From Anthopleura xanthogrammica (lineage: Eukaryota; Cnidaria; Anthozoa; Actiniaria; Actiniidae), in contig OZ025211.1 in the NCBI GenBank assembly GCA_964019055.1, forward strand, positions 9,306,400 to 9,370,399: DNA of 64,000 bases, given 5' to 3'. The notes beneath the pieces were generated by a model. The model did not search any database, had not been told where the DNA came from, and saw only the letters and a list, made by a program, of their open reading frames with translations. Each line of letters begins with the position of its first letter. The first letter of the stretch is position 1. A program made the translations under genes and the position numbers. Positions 58,401 through 64,000 of the stretch are shown here, in pieces.

Positions 58401-59250
58401 GTATTAGCAATAATCTTCCTGATTCATCTGATTTTTTAAGGAAAAATTAAGTTTGGATCTAACCGAAATATTAACTCTTACCACAGGTATCCCAAGGTTT
58501 CACTGATTGCATGGCTCGATAATAGTGACCTTGTTTATTTCGATTTTTTTTACAACAAATGAAATAATTTTGACCCTTAAGTAATTTTCTTGGATATTTT
58601 GTATTACTCTCGAGACGTACACATTAATTTTTAAGGAGATTAATTAAAAGCAGATAATTTTTTTTCAACTGAAATTCTACTGCTTTATGTGCGCATTGAA
58701 GGAATCCGTGCGCATTTCTCTAAAAAATGATGATCTAATTTTTAACCAATATCTTACCTCAAAAATCAAAAAGGTATCAAAAAGCGTAGAAGGTACGAAC
58801 TACTAATTAGCAAACATCGTCTGACAACAGTCTTTCAATATGGACCTTGAAAACATAAAAAGGAATTCAAGGGACAAGTCATCATAGTGGGGGTGGGGGT
58901 GGGGGTGAAAGGTGAGAGGAGTGGAAGAATTCCATAGGATTTTCTCTTTCACAAGAATCCCTCGTATACATATAATAGATGTTTAGACACCTTGTATGGT
59001 GTTTTCATGAACGTCTTGAAAGCTTACAAAAAAAAAAAAAAACACTAAAAAACCTGGATAAAATAAGTAGCTTTTTGGGATTCCTGTGGCTTGCGGGACG
59101 GAAGACTAAATAACACAGGAAACCCACCACTTTCATAGCCGTTATAGCTTTGTCACCAAAAAAATATTGTTTCAGAAATTTATATCATATCAAGGGTAAC
59201 AATGTTTTGATAGATAGGTTTAAGTTGTCCGGGAACAGAATACTGAAAAT
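55413..59250. other. Intergenic
   Basis: No gene supported. Short words of the type ttcctgtggt and acacaggaaaccc recur near 57730, 57770, 58310 and 59120 in both orientations and may mark decayed repeats. Confidence 0.4.
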
Positions 59251-59260
59251 AATCACTTAG

Positions 59261-60110
59261 GGACTAGAGGTCAAAACAATTGTCATCCTACGGTACCCGA
59301 TTCTGGGGGAGGGGTGGGGTTACCCGGTACCCACCACCTCTGGAAGTGAAATCCTGGATTTTGTCCTCAAATATCTCCAAAACTAAAAGTCAAATCACAG
59401 AAATGAATGTACTGTCTGCTTACATGTATTCTAAACCACGTATTTGTGGATAGAAATAGTCACTACTGACACCCAGTATCGAGTAGGTCTCTGAGGGGGG
59501 AGGGGGTATTTACCGGAACCCACCACCTAAATCAATAAAATTGGGTCCCTATTTTGGACAATTGTTTTGACCTTGTCCCTTATTGAGTGATCATTTATTA
59601 CGTCCGGGGGGGGGGGGGGGGGGGTTGGTTTTCGGAATAAACGACTCCCCCCAAATAATTGTTAAAAATATTAAGCCCTCTCTCTAATTTGAAGTATAAG
59701 AAACGTACCCCCACTCAATGTTATATTGAGTATACTAATATTAGGGAGGAGGTCAAAATAGTTGTCCACAGTAGGGACCCGATTTTTTCAAAAGGTTGGT
59801 GGTTTCCGGGTGGTACCCCCCCCCCCCAATGGATTTCTTAAGGACCCGCTTTTTCTCAAGAATGGTGGTGGCGGGTTATTAATAGTATTTATATATTCGT
59901 TGAGAGGTTCTTCTCTAGACGATTTTAATTTACTTTTTTATTGAAATGATTAGTCTGCATAAAAGTGTTAGAATTTTTAACTTAATTCTTAATAATCCAA
60001 AGTAAATAATTAAAAAATACCCCTCCCCCCCCCCCCAAAGTGTATCTTAAAGGCCCCCTCCCCTCCCCCCGCTAAATCCACCACCACCCTCCCTCGGGGA
60101 TGTTTTTTTA
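59261..60110. repeat. G/C-run-rich degenerate repeat block
   Basis: Three related pieces contain ggtcaaaa(c/t)a(a/g)ttgtc followed by gggacccgatt-like and ggtggtgggt/accc words, in both orientations (about 59275, 59560 reversed, 59750). They are mixed with poly-G (59607-59624) and poly-C runs (59817-59827, 60024-60037). Confidence 0.6.
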
Positions 60111-61646
60111 ATGAAATTTCATCATAAACACAAAATTAACATTTACATAAATCCAGAATATTAATTTATAACGAATCGCGATCGGTCCCTTAGAACTGAC
60201 AAGTACTCAGTGAAATAGAATAAGCGTATCTCCTTTCAAGAAAGCTACGAGACTACACAAAGAAGGTCTAGAATTAATCCACATTACCTTTTTTCTTGGC
60301 TTGTAAAAACTTGAAAGCACTCGTTAAGCTTCCTCTGCGCGTTGAAGTTTTTTAGACTCAAGTCTTCAACGTATGTTAGACAAATGACGCGTTCTTTCAT
60401 ACACAACGCGCTTCCCTTGAGACCAAAAATAGTTGCGAGTTAAAAAGTTATGCGCAAATGGAGTTTATTAAGTTAAGTTTTTTGTTTGATGGTGGCTTGT
60501 TGTCTCCATGGCGTACATTCCAACAGATTTGTTTTTATTTGTTCTTTTGATCTAGCTGAGAAATACCATATAAAATAAAGAGTGTATACAAACCTGATGA
60601 AGTCTCTTCCAATTTGTATCAAACACCGCAAATTCTTCCTCTTTTGTTTTGGTGGGAAGTTGAGGTGTAGAATATAGGAGCCAGTAGGAGGGGTGTTGGT
60701 ATGCGAAAGAAATACATGGATACAAGACTGTTTTGACTGAAGTACTCCACCCCAAAAGACACTAGAAAAACATTATGGTATATCGTACTATTTTATTCAA
60801 GGATTATTAGGAGATTACAGGAAAAGAAAGGTCCTTCAGTTCATGCATATGATATCCTTCATCAGATTAGATAAAGATGATACATGGATAGACTGTAGAT
60901 ACTATACTAGAAAACGCGAGCCATGTAGGTGTAAGCGCGCACGTATACAAAAGTAAATGTGTATGGTTATCGATATCAAATTTACGCTCAAGTCGTTTTT
61001 TCGTGAAGTTGTAAACTATCTGCGACGCCGGGAAAAACATGAGACAAAAATTTTGATTTTCACGCCAATGTAAAACGGAGATGCGCAATCTCATATCAGG
61101 TGCATTTGCTTTCCTTCGTGTTCAGTCTTGACCGCGCGCACAAACTGAAAGCAAATGTTTTACCCTGGCACTAGGGTTACCCCATATTCCTTATATACCT
61201 TGCTATATTTCGCCTCGTAAAACCGAGCTTTCGACCATACCTGCCAACCCTCGTTCTATGGTTACCCTCCTTCCTTGTAAACAGGCCCTAACCTGTGAAT
61301 GTCATTATTTTCCCTAACTCTGTTATCCTCATACTCGATAGACATACATCAGTGGTAGCAGTGTCACTCACTCGGGCAGCACGACTAGTCCTAAGTGAAC
61401 TTGTACAGCACAACCAAAAACCAAGGGTATCTATAACCATACAAAAATATGTGAATCATACATTAATACTATCATCATCGAAAACGAATATAGACGAAAA
61501 AGAAAGAGAAAAAGAAAAGAAGAGAAAATAGTAAAAAGAAAGAGAGACACGAGTAAAGAAGAGAAATATAGACACACAGCAAGAAGAGAACAGAAGAGAA
61601 CAGAAGAGAAGCTATAAGGGAGATCACAAGAGAAGACAAGTAAAAA
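60111..61646. other. Intergenic
   Basis: No gene supported; purine-rich (GAAA/AGAG) run at about 61485-61620 leading into the pentanucleotide array. Confidence 0.45.
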
Positions 61647-62208
61647 CAAGGCAAGGCAAGGCAAGGCAAGGCAAGGCAAGGCAAGGCAAGGCAAGGCAAG
61701 GCAAGGCAAGGCAAGGCAAGGCAAGGCAAGGCAAGGCAAGGCAAGGCAAGGCAAGGCAAGGCAAGGCAAGGCAAGGCAAGGCAAGGCAAGGCAAGGCAAG
61801 GCAAGGCAAGGCAAGGCAAGGCAAGGCAAGGCAAGGCAAGGCAAGGCAAGGCAAGGCAAGGCAAGGCAAGGCAAGGCAAGGCAAGGCAAGGCAAGGCAAG
61901 GCAAGGCAAGGCAAGGCAAGGCAAGGCAAGGCAAGGCAAGGCAAGGCAAGGCAAGGCAAGGCAAGGCAAGGCAAGGCAAGGCAAGGCAAGGCAAGGCAAG
62001 GCAAGGCAAGGCAAGGCAAGGCAAGGCAAGGCAAGGCAAGGCAAGGCAAGGCAAGGCAAGGCAAGGCAAGGCAAGGCAAGGCAAGGCAAGGCAAGGCAAG
62101 GCAAGGCAAGGCAAGGCAAGGCAAGGCAAGGCAAGGCAAGGCAAGGCAAGGCAAGGCAAGGCAAGGCAAGGCAAGGCAAGACAAGGCAAGGCAAGGCAAG
62201 ACAAGGCA
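61647..62208. repeat. Pentanucleotide array (CAAGG)n
   Basis: About 112 units, perfect except for two G-to-A changes near the right end. All three frames are open on the minus strand with the same Leu-Pro-Cys-Leu-Ala peptide period; not a gene. Confidence 0.97.
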
Positions 62209-62540
62209 ATTAATTATACCGGTTTTGAAGAAAAATCAGCTTCTCTTGCTATCCTACATATAGCATTTAATGTAAAAAATTGCTACTTTTTTCTCATCAG
62301 CTACACGAGCAAATAAAACTTGTCAAGAAAAACTTGCTGAACTTTATTTAAGGCGTTTCGTTTACGTGACATATTCCAACAGACACGTGCTAAGTGACCA
62401 TGAGGACGAAAGGTCTAATTGTTTTTGCATAAACCTACTAATCGGTCAAATAAATATAAATAAATAATGATTGTTTTTGCCAAATGTTTGGCTTTAGAAA
62501 CCGGCCTAGTGCTTTATCACTAATAGACCATGAGTAGCTC

Positions 62541-62651
62541 AGCCAATCAGAGAGCAGGATTTGTGATAGCCCATTAGTATGTTTATACTAAAATATATTA
62601 GTAAAATTCTACTACTATACTATTGCAAATCCTGCATTCTGATTGGCTAAC
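62541..62651. repeat. Inverted repeat
   Basis: gccaatcagagagcaggatttg pairs with caaatcctgcattctgattggc around about 60 bp. Confidence 0.7.
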
Positions 62652-62789
62652 GTACTCACTATCTATCAGCCGATAGATAGTGGGTAGAGAAAGCCGGACT
62701 TGTTTTGAAAAAATGGCGGCTTTTCCTTCGCGCTTTTGTGAAGTTTAGTTTAGTTTAGTATAGTATAGTTTAGTTGAGATTTTTACTAA

Positions 62790-62901
62790 AACAATTAGAA
62801 GACTCACTCTCGATTTCTATCGGCTTTGATAGTTGACTCGGGGCCGGAGCCCCTCGTCAACTATCAGCCGATAGAAATCTCGAGTTCGTCTTCTAATTGT
62901 T
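62790..62901. repeat. 110-bp near-perfect palindrome
   Basis: aacaattagaaga...tttctatcggctttgatagttgac pairs with gtcaactatcagccgatagaaa...tcttctaattgtt; the loop tcggggccggagcccctc is itself palindromic. Confidence 0.85.
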
Positions 62902-63002
62902 AAATATATTAGCATGTGTTATGTAATTACTATTTTTGTACGGTAAATGAAACGAAATGTGAGAACAATCGATAACGAAATCAAAACATCAGATAAACAC
63001 AT

Positions 63003-63610
63003 GTATCTTAAACATTCTCCGTAAGCCATATGGCCAGCATGGCTGATCGTATGTTTACTGGCCCTTGGATTCAAAGTGGCCATTGGCAGCCGTGTAGTTA
63101 ATTGGTTTATTAGTAATATTTATCTATTAATTTATTTATCATGGACATTAAAATATATGTGAAAGAAGCTAAAAAAAATGCATAGCAGAATGCATGGCAG
63201 GACACCGCAACAGCTTTCGCCAATCCATCTAATCAATCGGTAACTGGCCCGAGCTACAAATTAATGTTCAGCCCCTAAAAGATAGCATGCATGTATAATA
63301 AAATAGTGACGTTTGTAAAATAAGAAGTTGTATATTGTTTCAGGCCGGAAGTTAAAAAACGCCACGTGTGGAGTTGTATGTCACAGATCGGTCGAGGATG
63401 ATGCCAGAATTCCACAGCACCTCATAACAATTATGAAAAAATGAAAGAATACAACTCCACACGTGGCGTTTTTTAGCTTCCGGCCTGAAACAATATACAA
63501 CTTTCTTATTTAAACTACATGGCTGCCAATAGCCACTTTGTAATCCATAGGCCAGTAAACATACGATTGGCCATGCTGGCCATATGGCTTACGGAGAATG
63601 TTTAAGATAC
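63003..63610. mobile_element. Foldback element with two nested arm pairs
   Basis: Outer arms 63003-63100 and about 63513-63610 (gtatcttaaacattctccgt; aagccatatggccagcatgg). Inner arms about 63322-63375 and 63450-63505 (aagttgtatattgtttcagg; ccggaag; acgccacgtgtggagttgta). No protein frame inside. Confidence 0.8.
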
Positions 63611-63885
63611 GGAACATGGAAAATATGTGCTTCAACCAGCATTTACTTTTCAGGTCCAACGGCTTGCCAAGTTGTATAAACCGAATGAGAGCCGTGCTTG
63701 AGCGGTTAATATATATAAATGAATTATTTATCAGCTTAAACTGCGGCGATATTTTGACCCATATTTTTGATTTCTTTTCTCAGTTGGGCTCGACAACCAT
63801 TGTAGCAAATTCTCGTATCGCGATAAAGCAACCTTTGGTAAAATTATTACAAACCTTGGAGCTATTGTAGCTGAAGAACTAGAAG

Positions 63886-63928
63886 ATGCCTACGAGGATG
63901 TTAGTTCTAATGTTTGTTCTATTTGGAG
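63886..63928 (+). CDS. Possible first coding exon (signal peptide) of a further gene
   Basis: ATG at 63886 encodes MPTRMLVLMFVLFG and then meets GGAG followed by GTAAAA, a plausible donor in phase 1. A basic start plus hydrophobic run matches a signal peptide, and exon 1 of the giant gene is likewise a short phase-1 signal exon. The rest would lie beyond 64000. Not testable here. Confidence 0.3.
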
Positions 63929-64000
63929 GTAAAACACTTCATATACCGAATTTCGAATTCGTTTATTGAATGTTATTATCAGTAATGGTTCAGTTGGCAG

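Noticed and set aside
61475..62209. Open frames of 190-257 codons on the minus strand
   Set aside because: They are translations of a 5-bp repeat (period 15 nt), identical in all three frames.

Overview
The window is animal nuclear DNA: AT-rich, intron-dense (GT-AG introns, exons of 31 to 2,928 nt), full of microsatellites, foldback elements, tRNA-derived SINE heads and a truncated LINE. The proteins encoded (a Bark beetle/Anakonda-type receptor and a secreted PAN-domain protein) and the repeat style suggest a cnidarian, most likely an anthozoan such as a stony coral. This placement is an inference from gene content; no sequence comparison was possible.

Layout. 1-7,638: repeat-rich 5' flank with no intact gene. 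It holds a 1.2-kb segment present twice, a three-member palindromic repeat family, and a transposon-like unit with perfect 77-bp inverted repeats enclosing the start of a RecQ-type helicase. 7,639-42,808 (+): one giant gene. I could thread 41 coding exons with every splice phase compatible, giving 14,151 nt, i.e. 4,716 codons plus stop. Its introns carry a TTAA-flanked MITE, a SINE-containing foldback, a 300-bp pentanucleotide array, a LINE 3' end with target-site duplication, a triplicated SINE-like unit and several foldbacks. 42,809-44,549: 3' UTR and intergenic. 44,550-45,800 (-): a convergent gene with signal peptide, PAN/Apple domain and eight proline/serine-rich 25-residue repeats. 45,801-64,000: mostly intergenic, with a second copy of the TTAA MITE, large foldbacks, a ~560-bp pentanucleotide array, and a possible signal-peptide exon of a further gene at 63,886.

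The giant protein reads, in order: signal peptide; three rounds of a short beta-rich module, a six-cysteine SRCR domain and a right-handed beta-helix; a C-type lectin-like domain; two EGFs; a PSI domain; a cysteine-rich linker; two copies of an unassigned domain; a furin-type basic site; about 300 residues of unassigned sequence rich in alternating hydrophobic residues; EGF-like modules; a von Willebrand factor D domain of the mucin-4/SUSD2 kind; ten EGF-like repeats; two cadherin repeats; a threonine-rich stalk; one transmembrane helix; and a tail of about 37 residues. The N-terminal 60% matches the known plan of Drosophila Bark/Anakonda, a tricellular-junction protein. The C-terminal 40% looks like a different class of adhesion protein joined to it, and is the most interesting item in the window.
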